DNA of 64,000 bases, taken from NCBI GenBank assembly GCA_016758965.1, contig JAEPRB010000184.1:1-64000 (forward strand), written 5' to 3'. The position numbers and the translations under genes are program-made. Origin of the DNA: Circinella minor. Taxonomy: Eukaryota; Mucoromycota; Mucoromycetes; Mucorales; Lichtheimiaceae. Positions 25,826 through 38,665 of this stretch are shown in pieces (position 1 is the first letter of the stretch; every line of letters starts with the position of its first letter). The notes under the pieces were generated by a model. It saw nothing but the letters and a program-made list of their open reading frames with translations, was not told the origin of the DNA and searched no databases.

Positions 25826-26248
25826 ACTATAACTGTTCATTGATACCCGCAGATTTATGTTCTCATAGCATAAATGTTTGAAGTGTAGTTATTTTAGCAG
25901 ATTATATCAGATAATGTTGGTTGTCCTAAGCATGGATCTTTGGCTTAGTACTAGTGAAGTGTTAGCGGGTGGTCGTTGCTTTAATTAGTGTAAATTCTGG
26001 ACACAACGTGCATCTACGATACTTGCAAGCTCTAGTAATCATCCATGTTAGGCCTGTGGGCCGATGCCACTGTAACTGCTCTTTGACACCCGCAGGTTTA
26101 TGATCTCATAGCATAAACGTTAGAGCTATAGTTACCTTGGTCACGCAGCAGGCTTTGGTATGTCGTTTGTCCTAAACATGGATCTTTGGCTTAATACTAT
26201 TGAAGTGTTAGCGGGTGGCGGTTACTATAATTAGTGTAAATTCTGGAC
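25826..26248 (+). repeat. direct repeat pair, period ~243-246 bp
   Basis: Copy A (25826-26002) and copy B (26069-26248) share CCCGCAG, CTCATAGCATAAA, CATGGATCTTTGGCTTA, GAAGTGTTAGCGGGTGG and TTAGTGTAAATTCTGGAC in the same order. Divergence is roughly 15-25 percent by eye. No coding frame is preserved in both copies. It is probably an old tandem duplication or the repeat region of an element. Confidence 0.75.
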
Positions 26249-27823
26249 GACGACGTTTTACTACAGTATCTTGTGGGTCGTGAATATCCTTTTTCCATGA
26301 TAGTTCCAACGGTAAGCGCCTTTTTTTGTTTTTATTTACGAGTTTAACCAATGGTCTCTTTAATAATATTTTTTTTATTCAGTTTTCTTGCTTAGATTAG
26401 ATCATTTGTATATATCATAGCAATTTTGTAATTGTAAATGAGCTGGGGCTGGGATATTGTAGTAATTAAACTATGGTTTTGTTTTATTGATCTATTTAAA
26501 TGTTTTTTGTTATATTACCATGAGTGATAATTCACAAGGAATTCAGAGTGGAAGTACATCTGAAGTACGTCACTAGCAAGTGAATATCTGCAAGGATTAT
26601 TGCAATATTTAGCTTTGATCGTAATACAACAGCATCAGCCTCCGCAATGAATATTATGGCATCAATACATGTGAGGGCACAATATCTTGGTAAATTATTC
26701 CTCGAGTTATGGTGCTGCCATTACAAAACGTAGTAAAGAGGGCTACAACACCCTCTAAGAAACACAGAATACCTGCTAGTAAAAAATATATGGTATCAAG
26801 ACTAATTACTCGGTGGCCATTACATATTCACCATCTTGCAAAACTTGAAATATGGTTGATCATGTTAGTATCCTACAAGCAAAGTTTATAGTTCGGTCGT
26901 ACAACATGCCTGATGATGCATTATTTCCAACATTACTACCACATGTTCGTCAAACCAAAGGACTCTGCTCCTATCGAAAGAATAATGTTTGACAGCAACT
27001 GGACAATACAACACAATTAGCAAGTAACATGGTAATAACAACCGATCTTAAAACAGCCATTAAACAACATCTTAAAACAACACATATACAATCCTGACAA
27101 CGAAAGCACAGTAAATTATTAAATCAATGACCAGCAATTTAGGGGGGGTTGACCCAATCCTATGGCTGTCTATGACACCTACAGTACACATTTTGTGCAT
27201 TCACTAACTAATTATCGACAACAAGTATGTCATAATTAGCAACAAACAACTACAGCAAGTCCCCGTTAATATCATAGGATCATTTTTCAATTTTTTTTTG
27301 TGAAAATAAAGGGCTGCGAAAATTAACGGAACATACTATAAAATTTTGTTCAACTAATGTGCATATATTGAATACTTCAATTCACTATATCTGTAAAATA
27401 TCTGAATCTTAATTAATAAATTATATCTATGTGCTTGTTGGCCATCGGTTTTTGTAACTATCTCTTTTCCTTATTTGAGCACAGCACAACTTTTTTTTTT
27501 TTTAAAAAAAAAAAGTGATATAAAGTTCTAATAGCTTCAGACATATTTGCTTTCTATCTTATTATATTTTTTCGTCAATCTCATATTTTTGGTCTACGTA
27601 TATACCTTGAAAGTAATACGACAAGACATATTTTATAACGAATACTATGCAAAGAAAAAAAAAGAATCGTTCTATTTTTATAGCTTAATTTACAGTATGA
27701 ACGATATGATGTTCCCAGGGATTTCTTCTTTTTGCAAAACATATTAGATGCATGTAAGACAAGTGCATATGAGTAACAATTTTACACGATCAGTATACTG
27801 TAACTAAGATCAATAATTCGATA

Positions 27824-27984
27824 CAGCAACATGCCCTTTTTTGCACATCCCCTCATTTTGCACACCTTTTTGCCAAAACCCCACTCTAATTTCAATATGT
27901 TTTCGATCCCACTTTTTGCACACCCCCGGTTTTTGCACTACTTTCGAGCCAAATTCCACCTGTGTAAAAAACGGGGTTCAACTG
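27824..27984. mobile_element. 160-bp MITE with pogo/Tigger-like ends
   Basis: The left end is CAGCAACATGCCCTTTTTTG and the right end, read inward, is CAGTTGAACCCCGTTTTTTA. Both are bordered outward by TA, consistent with a TA target-site duplication. The interior repeats 'TTTTTGCACA' words several times. Similar ends occur at 39126-39436. No coding capacity. Confidence 0.6.
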
Positions 27985-28987
27985 TAAGCTGTTGTAAAAC
28001 ATAGCTTCCAAGTATTGTACTGTCTACTGTCTCATAGCAACTTTAAAATAGGCCTTGAAGGCCAAGGTATATTATTTTTTTTACTTGATTCCATCTTTTG
28101 GTTCTTTCAGTTCTAATTATTATACTTGTGTACGTACTACTTTACTTTTAACGTAAATCAGTTCATGATATCAAGAATCAATATCCAACTCTGGAAAAAA
28201 TACATGAATGATCGAAATATCCAAGAACGAGGAAAACCTCGAGGTGTAAACGTGGGTGAAGATCCCCTCATGTTTTGACTCTTTAATGACAAAATAGCGT
28301 TATTAAAATTTATGCACTAAAAAATAGGAACTGCATTGTTTATGTTTATTATCGATCATTATTTTGATTTTCAATACGATAATAATAATAATAATAACAA
28401 TATTATAATAGCACTTGTATTTATATTTAGTTAATAAATAGAATAGATAAAATCAACTTGTTAAAACTTTATTTTAATTTGTTTGTTTTTGATAGTTTAT
28501 TATTTATAAGGGTTTTATTGATTTTCGAATAGAAAAAAAAGAAGCACTGATAAGATATGGAAGAAAAAAAAGAGTGTGTGAAATATTCATGAGTGAGTTA
28601 TTTTTATATATATTTATATGCTCATTAACTAAAAAAAAAAATCTTTTAACTTCATTTATCTTGAAAAAAATAAAATAAATGGGACTCAGCGTTTGTATGT
28701 GTTCTCTTTTTATAGACCAGTTAACTTTCACATAACACAACAAGCTATACATATAATACACACTTTTTAGAAAGCAGGGTTCTTTTTTGGGCCTGGTTCC
28801 TCTTTTTTTTTTTTTTATTTTTTTTTGGCTTGCTTTTTCTTCCACTTCTTTCTATTTTTTTTTATTCTATAATTTTTTAACCTTTTATATTTCTATTTTT
28901 ATTTTTTATTTTAATAAGACATACATACATACCCTTTTAATATCTATTATTATTATTTTTTATTAAGAAAAGAAAATATTAATCATA

Positions 28988-31125
28988 ATGGAACTGCAAG
29001 ACCGAAGAATAGGGGGTATTTTGCAGCAACAACAACAAGTAGTAGTAGAAGAAAAGAATAGGGTTGAAACTTTTTCTTCTACTAGTTCAAAACAACAACA
29101 ACCACTTCCACCACGAATAGATAATATTGCTCATCTTTATAGTCAACTTCAAGCAGCATTTGACAAGTCATCGTCTACTTCAACACCAAGAAATAAAATC
29201 AACACTGTCATTAGTCATAACAATAATAATAGAAATAATAATATGACTACACGTGACAGTTTATCAGACATACAACAAAGAACTTCATTATCATCATCGT
29301 CAACAGTTTCTGATGTTCCAAGTACTTGTCGTTCATCCACTGAAAGTGGTTTTTATACACCTAGTAACAGTAGTTCAAATACCAATAGTCCTATTACACC
29401 ATCTCATACCACTATGGTACCTCACCATCATCATTCTCAACAATTACAACAACAGCAACAACAACAACGTCCAATGAATTCAACAGAGACAAAACATTTA
29501 TCCGATGTATGTCCTTGTCACCATTGGCTTGTATCAATTGATTCTGAACATTGTGGCATTTGTGACGAACCCATACCTCAATTACAATCTTGGCAACAAG
29601 AACGTCATTTAGAATTGCAAACCATAAATCGAACTCAATCTCAACTTTATCGTTTACAAGACAAACATCAAGAATATCAAGAAACGATTCAAAATCTTGT
29701 AAAAACAATTCATGAAAAAGAATCAGTGATTGAACGTCGTACTATTGAATTGGATTCATTACAACAAGATCTCAAGATATTACATACAAAATGTCATGGG
29801 GAACGACAACAAGTAAAAGAAATCCAACACTCCAAAGAATGTGTGAAACGTGAATTAGAAGAATTATCCCAACGATTATTTGAAGAAGCCAATGAAATGG
29901 TTTCTTTAGAAAAAAAGGAAAAGGAAAGGATTCAAATACAACATGAAAAATCAAAACAAGCATTGGAACAAGCTAAACAAGATCTTATTCAAGTGGAATT
30001 GGAATTATGTCAATTACGTAAAGAAATTGGATTATTGGATGAAACAACATTACCACCCAGACCTTCTTCTGCATTATCGGGATATCATGAACAACAACAA
30101 CAAAGACAATCTGGATCATTTTCTATTAAAGATTCTTCAAGTCATAGTAATGTTATTGGAGAAGATTCTTATTCACCATCCTCTTCACCTATTGTTACAG
30201 GGGCTACGATCATGGGTCCGGAAACAGTCATGATGAGAGCACAAATTGATTTAGCAACACAACATAATAATAATAACCATCACACTATGCCATTACAAAT
30301 CGAAGCATCCGAAGATGATCATTGTTTAATGGAATTTCGACAATTTATTGATTCAGCAAGTACTATTTCACTTCGAAAATTACATTCATTACCTTATATG
30401 AAACAATGTTTAGAAGATGATGTACGACCTACTTTACGATTTGGACCTAATCCAAAATTAACCAGTCGTAAAATTATTGATTCTATTTTGGTGAAAACAT
30501 GTTTTGTTGAAACATGTCCTAGAGGATTTGTAAATGAACAATTAGAACAACAACAACAAGAAGCATCCGAAACAATTACAAGTTTATGGGAACGATTTTC
30601 TTCTTCTTCATCATCATCATCTGCGGTATTTGAAGGATGTCAAGCATGTGGTCGTCTAATAGAAAGAGAAGATCGTGAACAAGTATTAAAATATCGATTT
30701 CGTACTTCTTATTTTGATGAATGGACTTGTATTGATAAATTTTGTCGTGATCGAATTGAAGCTGTTATTCAATTTTATTCCTATTTAAGACAATTAAGAA
30801 TTGGTGCTTATCGTCAACGATCATTAACTGAAGTATATCAAGAATGTTCTCGATTAAGATTACAAATGTGTCTTACTAGGTAAAATATAGTATAAATGTA
30901 TATATATATGGGTTATAATTAAAATCTAATTTTTTTTTTTATGGATGTGGATTATATTATATTAGGATGGGTACATTACCTGCTGTTTTACAAAGTTCAG
31001 GATTTGATCCAAATATACCTGTAAGAGCTACAACTGGAAATACTAATGTAAAGAATCATTTGGTTCCTGGTGATGATATAAATACAAGATTATCCAGTTC
31101 AACAGCATCAACGTTGATTCTTTAA
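28988..31125 (+). CDS. Sec2/Rabin8-like Rab guanine-nucleotide exchange factor
   Basis: Two exons, 28988-30879 and 30966-31125 (86-nt intron), encoding 683 residues. The N-terminal ~170 residues are Gln/Ser/Asn-rich and disordered. A short Cys/His cluster (VCPCHHWLV, CGICDEP) precedes a long coiled coil (about residues 205-350). The coil includes the Sec2 signature ELEELSQRLFEEANEMV at about 288-304, the segment that opens the nucleotide pocket of Sec4/Rab8. The C-terminal third carries the RAB3IP/Sec2-type region (FRQFIDSASTISLRKLHSL, then a Cys-containing helical bundle through YQECSRLRLQ). By family it activates the exocytic Rab on secretory vesicles and supports polarised tip growth. A homopolymer Ser run occurs near residue 540. 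Confidence is high for family, lower for exact N-terminal boundaries. Confidence 0.88.
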
Positions 31126-32011
31126 TTGAATGTACATATATATTCAATTTGTATAATAATTCGAAAAAAAAAAGCTCTCCTCCGACTTTCGACTTGCCAG
31201 AAAAAAAAGAACACTCTTTCATCCTTTCAATTATAAACATTTTATAATTTCTTATTATTACTATTACTACTACTTATTACACCTTTTTAATTACCCCTCC
31301 TTATTACCCATACATACACACAAAGAAAGTGAGAAAACACTTCAATACATCTCTCTTCTTCTTCTTCGCCTTTTTATTAGTACTCTTATTATTACTACTA
31401 CTCTTATTATTACTATTTAGTTTTTTTTTTCGTTTGTTTTGAACAACTCCTTTGATTTATTATACCACCTTCTTTTTTTTTGAACTCTTTATTTCTTCCT
31501 CTTTCTGTTGCTAGTCATCAACATGTAAATCTTTATATACTTTTTTTTTTGATAATGTTAACGTATTAAAAAAAATTATTTCATTATACAAAGTATCTAT
31601 AAATATAAATAACTATTTTTTTTCTTACATTGGATCCATTCTATATTTTTACGAGAAAAATTAAATGTGTCAAGGCAAAAATGGGAAAGGTTTCTTATCA
31701 AAAAATATATTATATAATTGTCTTTAAGAAAAAGAGAACCTTTTCTTTTAATGACTTATATCAAATGATTCCATTCCAAAAAAAAAAATGTATGATATAT
31801 GTATAAGTTTGTGGAATGTGGACCCACCTGTAAAAGAAATTTCTATTGAAGAGAGTGCACAGTCCAATTATTTTTTGTTGTTAGTGAATTATTATTGGTA
31901 TTTTCATGTGATTCGTTAAAACCTGCAGGAACTAATTTTTTTTTTAATATACTCACTTTTCTTTCCTTTTTTTTTTTGGATTCGAAAAGAACGTTTTAAG
32001 AAAGAAAAAAT
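31126..32011. other. intergenic, no gene seen
   Basis: 886 bp of pyrimidine-rich and AT-rich DNA between the GEF gene and the cis-prenyltransferase. TTATTACTACTA-type triplet runs occur at 31245-31420. It presumably holds the 3' end of the first gene and the promoter of the second. Confidence 0.6.
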
Positions 32012-33734
32012 ATGACATCTTTAATTTCATCCATATATGATTATGGTTATATGACAACTGAAAAAGCTGCCATTGGTATATTAAGTCGTGGTCGAATACC
32101 TTCCCATGTTGGATTTATTTTAGATGGGAATCGACGTTATGCAAGAAAAGCTGGAGCTTCAAATACGAAATTTGGTCATTATGAAGGATTTAAACAATTA
32201 AATAAAGTATATACTTTAATTTTTTTTGTGTGAATTGGGTGAATTGGGGTGTATGCGGATTGTGTGTGTGGAGTTATTGATATTTTTTTTAACATTTTAC
32301 AACATGAATGAAAAAAAAAAAGATCTATTTATTTATTCACTTATTTGACTATATATAGGTATTGGATTTTTGTATGCGGTTGGGAATTCAATCTGTCACT
32401 GTATTTGCTTTCAGTATTGAAAATTTTAAACGATCAGAGGAAGAAGTGGCCTATTTAATGCAATTATTTCGTGAAGCTTTTACTATATTTTCAGAAAAAA
32501 AGTACGCAGGAGGGTTTTTTTTTTTTTGGATGAATATTCGCGCGTGTGAAGTGTGTGTGGGGATTATTATTATTTTTCAAGTAAAAAAAAAAAGAGGACT
32601 CTTTTGCTGTGGTTAGAAGGCTTTAACTAAAAAAAAGGACAAAAAAATGGTTAGTGAATTGATAGATGGATATCGAATTGGAATCCGAGTATTGGGACAT
32701 CTTAGTTATTTACCATCTGATGTACAAGAATTAGCACATAAAGTGATGAAAAAAACTGAACATAATACAGAGTAAGTAGAAAAACAAAAAATATCAATAA
32801 TTATATACAATCAATTTACCATGGCAACACATCCATGGCAACACATCCATTGCAACGACAATTATTTGAAAAAAAAATTCGTTACTAAGATAAAAAAACA
32901 ACATTTTGATCATACATATATTTTCACAACCCCCTTCTTTTTTTTTTGCAAATTATAGACGATATTTCAATATTTGTTGTCCTTATACTTCAAGAGATGA
33001 AATGACAACAGCTATTAAAGAAAATGTAAAACTTGTAGAACAAAATAAAATGAATATAGAGTAAGTAGAATATAATATAGCATAATAATCTATTATAACT
33101 TTTTTTTTTCGAAAAACTAACTATGGAAATGAAAACAAAAATAGTGACATTACGGAAAAATCTATACATGATCATTTATTTACCTCAGCAAGTCCGCCAT
33201 TAGATATTCTTGTACGTACTTCTGGTGAAATCAGACTCAGTGATTTCTTGCTTTGGCAGGTAATTATATATATATATATCTACACGTTTAAATTTTGGTT
33301 TTTTTTTTTTTGGAACAAGGCGGGGATAAGAAAATAAAAACCAGAGAACGAAAGAGAAAAAGAAAAATGTGATATGATGATGAGGAGATCTACAAAAAAA
33401 AAATAATATAAAAGAGAGAAAAGATGGTATACATCTATCTATATTATTTTTGAATTGGGAGTAAAAAAAAAAAGAGGGGAGAAGGGGAAACAAGATGTGA
33501 ACGGAGAAAGATAAAATACATGTATAATTTTTTTTTAATGCCCTTTCATCTGCCCCTTCCCCCCCCCTTTTTTTTTCCACAAATTTAAACGTATAGGCAA
33601 GCGATCAATGTCAAATACAACTTTTAAATTGTTTTTGGCCAGAACTTACATTTTGGAAATTTTTACCTATTTTATTAGAATATCAAATATACCATGATGC
33701 ATCACATAATAATAATAATGATAACAAAGAATAA
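32012..33734 (+). CDS. cis-prenyltransferase (dehydrodolichyl diphosphate synthase catalytic subunit)
   Basis: Six exons: 32012-32206, 32359-32501, 32655-32771, 32959-33060, 33145-33259 and 33597-33734, totalling 269 residues with closed phases. Motifs of the UPP synthase family are clear: [14 protein letters not shown] with catalytic Asp38 (the usual Met before Asp is Leu), [11 protein letters not shown], and [14 protein letters not shown] at residues 211-224. The enzyme condenses isopentenyl diphosphate onto farnesyl diphosphate in cis, making the dolichol precursor for N-glycosylation, O-mannosylation and GPI anchors at the ER. The final Arg-x-Gly of the NgBR/Nus1 partner subunit is absent, so it should need a partner, as yeast Rer2/Srt1 do. 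The third exon's acceptor (TTAG before TGAATTG) is chosen because it alone keeps phase. Intron 3 holds three tandem ATGGCAACACATCC-like units near 32820. Confidence 0.9.
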
Positions 33735-34106
33735 TTTCAATAAAAATAAGAATTCGTTTGACATCCTCCCCCCCATCAACTATGTTGAAGATATCGGCCA
33801 TTGAAGATATACCAAATAAGGGATAGAAGGGGTTCTTTTTTTTTTTCGTAAACCCCTTTAGGGTTATTTTTACCAGAAAAGTATTTTTAAATACAACAAA
33901 AAAAGAAAAAAACCTTTTTTTTTTGTGTAATCTTTTACATATCAAAACATTATAACACCTGAAAAAAAAACATAGATATATATATATTATTTCTCCCTTT
34001 TTTTCATTTTTGCCTTTTTCTTCTTCTTCTTCTTATTACTATTATTATTATCATTACTATTACTATATCACTATAATTATAATTATATAAATCAAGTCAT
34101 AACATC

Positions 34107-35807
34107 ATGTTGTATCTTACAGATGATTTGGGCTTGTTACCTTTCTTTTTACCATTAGGTATTATTGGATTTTATCGATACTTGTGGTATTTTATTCGTA
34201 TCATTGCTTGGCTTACTTATAAACCTCGACGACCCAAGGCTAATCCAACCTATCGACCTGAAGAAGATGTTACAATTATTGTACCTACCATTGATGCTGG
34301 CGAAGAATTTAAGATTGCTGCAAAAAGTTGGCTAGCATGTAAACCAAAAGAAATCATTATTATTACTGAAACAAGTATGCGTGGTCCTTTGGAAGAATTA
34401 GCCAATGAAGTTGATCCTGAACGTATTCGAGTATTAACTGTTCCCAAAGCCAATAAACGATTACAAATGACCGCCGGTGTTAATGCAACCAATACAGAAA
34501 TCTTAGTATTTGCAGATGATGACGCTATTTGGAAACCTACTATGCTTCAATACATATTGGCTTGTTTTGAAGATCTCAAGATGGGCGGTGTCGGTACTTC
34601 TCAAACAGTCCATGCTGTTGATCCTAATGGTCATCAAACACTTTGGGAAATTTTAGCAGGATTCCGTCTTACTTCCCGTAATATCGAAATTGCTGCATCT
34701 ACTCATATTGATGGTGGTATCTGTTGTTTATCAGGTCGTACAGCAGCTTATAGAACATTAATTTTAAAAGATCCAGCTTTTCAACACTGTTTTACCAATG
34801 ATTTATGGTTGGGTAAATACCCATTAAATTCGGGTGATGATAAATTTTTAACACGTTGGATGTGTTCTCATGGTTGGAATACGTATGCTCAAGTATGTAC
34901 AGAAGCGGAATTGTATTCTACATTTAAAAATAACTGGCGATTTGTTAAACAAGTTCTGCGTTGGACTCGTAATACTTGGCGTTCGGATTTTCGGTCTTTA
35001 TTTACTGAACGGTATATTTGGCGTAGACATCCTTATGTTGCATTTACTATGCTAGATAAAATTTTCAATCCATTAACTCTATTGGCTGGCCCTATTCTTG
35101 TGGGTGTTTTTACGTCATTACAAGAAAAAAATGCAGGACCTTCCAATCCACCTTTACCTGGTTGGAATGTAGCTGTTTCTTATATCGTTTGGTTATTGGT
35201 GACACGGTTTCTTAAATTAATTCCTCATTTCTTACGTCGTCCATTGGATATTTGGGTATTACCTTGTTGGTTAATTTTTAATTATTATTTCGCAATCATG
35301 AAAATTTATGCGTTATTTACACTTCATGTTACTGCTTGGGGTACAAGAACTTTTGAAAATGTAAGAAATCTTTTTTTTATTACTTTTTATTCATCGGTTT
35401 ATCAGTATAATAGGAAAATAAAGGAGAAAGGGGAGGGGGGGAAGTCGGGATAAGAAAATAAGGCGGAAGCGTGAAGAAAGATTATAATTAATATATACGT
35501 ATATTTATAATAATAAAACTTTATTATATAGGGTGAAGGTCTTGGCGCATCAATGGAAGTAGATGAAAAAGATTCCAATAATAATAATAATACAACAATT
35601 GTACAACAACAACAAGAAGAGATTAAGATTGAAATGAATCAAATTGGACAACACCAGCCACAACTCCAACCTCCACAAGTGTATCAACCACAAACAGTAC
35701 ATAGAGATCCATTTGCTGATAATATAAATGAAGAACATCTACAATATCGAGAACGACAACATCAAATTCAAAATCATCCTAATAGTCCTTATGGCCAATA
35801 TCATTAA
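34107..35807 (+). CDS. processive GT2 glycosyltransferase, hyaluronan-synthase-like
   Basis: Two exons, 34107-35360 and 35532-35807 (171-nt intron), encoding 509 residues. An N-terminal membrane segment (about 8-40) precedes the GT-A domain: VTIIVPTID, the DxD-type ADDDA (Asp137-139), and GGICCLSGR. GDDKFLTRW (Asp244-245, catalytic base region) and the processivity motif Q282-x-x-R285-W286 follow. Three or more hydrophobic helices follow (about 310-420). The tail from exon 2 is Gln/Asn-rich and cytosolic. This pattern is that of fungal class-2 synthases related to hyaluronan synthase, such as cryptococcal Cps1 and the Zymoseptoria GT2 needed for hyphal growth. The polymer made here is not predictable. 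It should sit in the plasma membrane and use a UDP-sugar. It lacks the chitin-synthase QRRRW signature. Confidence 0.85.
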
Positions 35808-36742
35808 TCCGTGTGTATATCACGCCACATACACATACAACCTCATATATATATATGAAAGAGTGTTTCATCGCATTTATTATTATCATTATTTTGTTCG
35901 AATCTAATAGGCATAATCATAACATTTTTCATCCACCATTCACCATTCACCCCCAAATAATAACATCCAAAACTTTGATATATCTTTAAACACATCACTT
36001 ATACATATTTTAATTATTCTCTCCCTTTTACCCCCAGTGTAATTTTTGTTTCTCTTTCACTTTTTCATTATACACATTTATTTATATAAATTATTTCTTT
36101 TTTCTTTCTTTGCAAAACTTGGCATTATAACAATAAAGAATAATTTACGTATTATATATATATATATATATATATATAAGCTGTTCTTTTGTAACCTAGG
36201 TAACTCATATATCCCCCCGGATCCTTTCTAATAAAAATAATGAACGTGTTTTTCTCCTTATCTCGTGCATGGATGAGTAACCATAATCTCGGGTTATTCT
36301 ATTCACATAAAATTATTCTGTCATGTTGTATTTATAAATGATTTTATTGGCTTATCTTTTTTTTTGTTTATTTGTTTATGCATTTTTTTTCTCGGAAGAT
36401 CGACAAGAATGATTTTTATTTTACGTACAGTGTGGGAAGTTAAATTTAGCCATGATTTTGAAAATTGACCACTTCCTAAATTGAGCTACCTAAGTGAAAT
36501 CGATCTACAGATTTTGAAATTGAGCCATGCCAAGCAAATTTAAGCTATCCATCTATCAAAATGGCACGGCCATGAATTTGACCCAAGATTTCGTCGTCTG
36601 TATATATATATATAAATGAGAATTCGTAGCGTCTATATGAAAAGCGTTTTTTTTTATTTATTTTTATCATACATTTATTATTATCAAGGATGACACTACC
36701 CCCACCATAAACAATGAAAGAAATGTACCTTTCCAAAACAAT
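35808..36742. other. intergenic with TTGAGCCA-type repeat
   Basis: Contains a (TA)n tract near 36155-36178. At 36430-36590 a small repeat-like block has several degenerate TTGAGC(C/T)A words, related to the 229-360 / 7455-7592 family. No gene seen. Confidence 0.5.
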
Positions 36743-37290
36743 ATGGAATGGGAAGGTACTGCAGAAATAAATTATACACAAAAAATAAAAGGAAAACAGT
36801 CTAAAGAATCTACCAGCAACAATAATACGTCTTCAGGTCATGTTTGTGGCCCATACAATATGAAAAATGATGTTAAAGTTGCACAACTTATAAATTTATT
36901 GCAAGAAAACGAAGGAATGTCAATTAGAGTAGCTGCAATCATAGCTATACTTTGGCTTATTTAATTGCCAAACGGCGATATCATCAATGGAATAAATTAT
37001 GCGAAAATGGTGAAGGACTTCCAAGATCATCTAAAAATACTGGTGCCAAATCAAAACTTACTGACAAACATACTGTCTTTATATTTGAAAAATCCATGAA
37101 CAACGAACAATTGGTTGCAATGACATCACCGATCTTCTTTGTCATCATTTCAAAGATTTAACTATTAACAGCCGTGCTGTTAATGATCATATGCACCAAA
37201 AATGTCACTTTACCTACAGCATACTGTTCATCAACTTGTTGCTAGGAACAATGGTATAACTATGTTAAAGCGGTACGAATGTGTAGCATA
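36743..37290 (+). pseudogene. Tc1/IS630-like transposase remnant
   Basis: Broken plus-strand frames show a helix-turn-helix N-terminus: GPYNMKNDVKVAQLINLL, then NEGMSIRVAA. In a shifted frame there follows a linker with RSSKNTGAKSKLTD. In a third frame comes a stretch of the form CHHFKDLTINSRAV that precedes the catalytic domain in such enzymes. The order HTH, GAKSKL linker and pre-DDE is typical of Tc1/mariner/IS630-family transposases. At least two frameshifts occur (near 36950 and 37110), and the DDE domain is missing. Nonfunctional. Confidence 0.65.
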
Positions 37291-38470
37291 GCATATTTAA
37301 CCTATACTGTATGGAATGTTCTGTGTTATATGGAAGGAAAGAGGCTAGATTAATAGTAAAATAATATTATAAAACAGCAAATGATGTGTTGCTATACTAA
37401 TTTTTGGAACTGTATGTACAAACAGCTGCCAGAAATCGCTCATGTGTAATACTTCACAATGCCATATGAGATGTCATATGAGATATTTCTAATCTCTCTC
37501 TCTCTCTCTCACTCACTCTTGCTTTTGTCTTTCTCTTTTTTGCCCTAACCCATACAACAATCCATACAACAAAAATACAAAAAGGAACTTTCAGCGATGA
37601 AGAGTATATAGCCAACAACTATTTTAATTAAGTTATAGGGCTAGCTTCTCGAGCACAGTTCTTGATCTTTTCCGAGGAACCATGTATAATAGCGTCTTTC
37701 AATTATATAGAACAACGTTTATATTTATTTTATATACCATGTCTAATCTATGAATTTTTTTTTCAAATTGGAGATCAACAGGATGTTACTGTTGCACCAA
37801 AAAATTGATTTCGCGCGTAAATGGTCTTCGTAGAAAAGAATCGATGAAAATAAAAGATTTAACCCAAAGAATTATTTAATCCATACGTATGCATAGCGAC
37901 CATTAAGGACATACAAGGTGGGGTGGACCATTCTGTGACATCTTTACCATAACGCACTGAAAAAATAAATACTTATATTTACAAACGATTTTTTAGTTTC
38001 GACCATCAGAACCAGAATATTTATTTATTGTCAAAAGAATCATAAACATAGCGAACAGAATATTATAAAATATATCTGCTTTGTTGAAAGATAATTAGCC
38101 TCAAAACCTTACCTTGGTCCATAATTGTTCAATTGGATACAATGGGGTAAGGCAGATAAATGAAGCGAAGCAGATAATGAAACGATAGTCACGTTTAGAA
38201 AAGAGACGTTTCACCACCTTTTTTTTCCAAACCGGTTAGTAATAGCATTTAAATTCAGTCTATTTACCCATCGTATCCAATACACCCTTTAAGGCTTTAA
38301 ATAGTTGTTAGTTACTATTTCTGTGATCTTTTCATTTCGTCATTGTTGTTCCAGTTCTCTGTTTTTTTAGACTACTTATCTTTTGATATTTTGATCAAAA
38401 TAATACTAACACCAGAAAATGCTAATTGTTTTTGATGTTGAGAAAGTCCAGACCAAATTTATTCGTAAGA

Positions 38471-38665
38471 GAACCCAAGTCAGTGAGAATGATTAAAAAT
38501 AATCAGCTGCAATGGTTGGTATCGAGGACGTTCATCCTGAGACTACTAGCCGCAAGCATCTCTTTCACAATCAAGAACCCAAGTAAGAGAGAATAATTAA
38601 AAATAATCAGCTGCAATGGTTGGTATCGAGAACGTTCATCCTAAGACTACTAGCCGCAAGCATCT
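38471..38665 (+). repeat. tandem duplication, ~104-bp unit
   Basis: Two copies, starting at 38471 and 38575, share GAACCCAAGT, AATAATCAGCTGCAATGG, TTGGTATCGAG, ACGTTCATCCT and ACTACTAGCCGCAAGCATCT in order with only a few differences. The high identity suggests a recent event. Both copies contain a short coding-like frame (LQWLVSRTFILRLLAAS) of unknown meaning. Confidence 0.85.

Larger units (their letters stand above)
24504..28987. other. 4.5-kb intergenic region with repeats and relics
   Basis: No intact gene seen. It contains a ~180-bp direct repeat pair (25826-26002 and 26069-26248) and a small MITE (27824-27984). A coding-like scrap lies on the minus strand near 25592-25500 (SNDWNNPERLAKAVAQQEG). 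A short plus-strand frame at about 26519 (MSDNSQGIQSGSTSE) has no continuation. These look like debris of transposable elements. A transposon-like TACAG/CTGTA pair borders the MITE. Confidence 0.5.

Noticed and set aside
25826..26248. CRISPR-like direct repeats
   Set aside because: Only two long diverged units, no regular spacers, and the genome is eukaryotic.
29253..30233. Alternative frames within the Sec2-like gene
   Set aside because: Out-of-frame readings of a clearly conserved coiled-coil exon.
33200..33580. 126-codon minus-strand frame
   Set aside because: Lies over an intron of the cis-prenyltransferase and consists of Phe/Ser/Leu from T-rich runs.
35895..35915. Possible tRNA T-loop (GTTCGAATC)
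   Set aside because: No matching acceptor stem, D-arm or anticodon arm could be folded around it; no tRNA found in the window.
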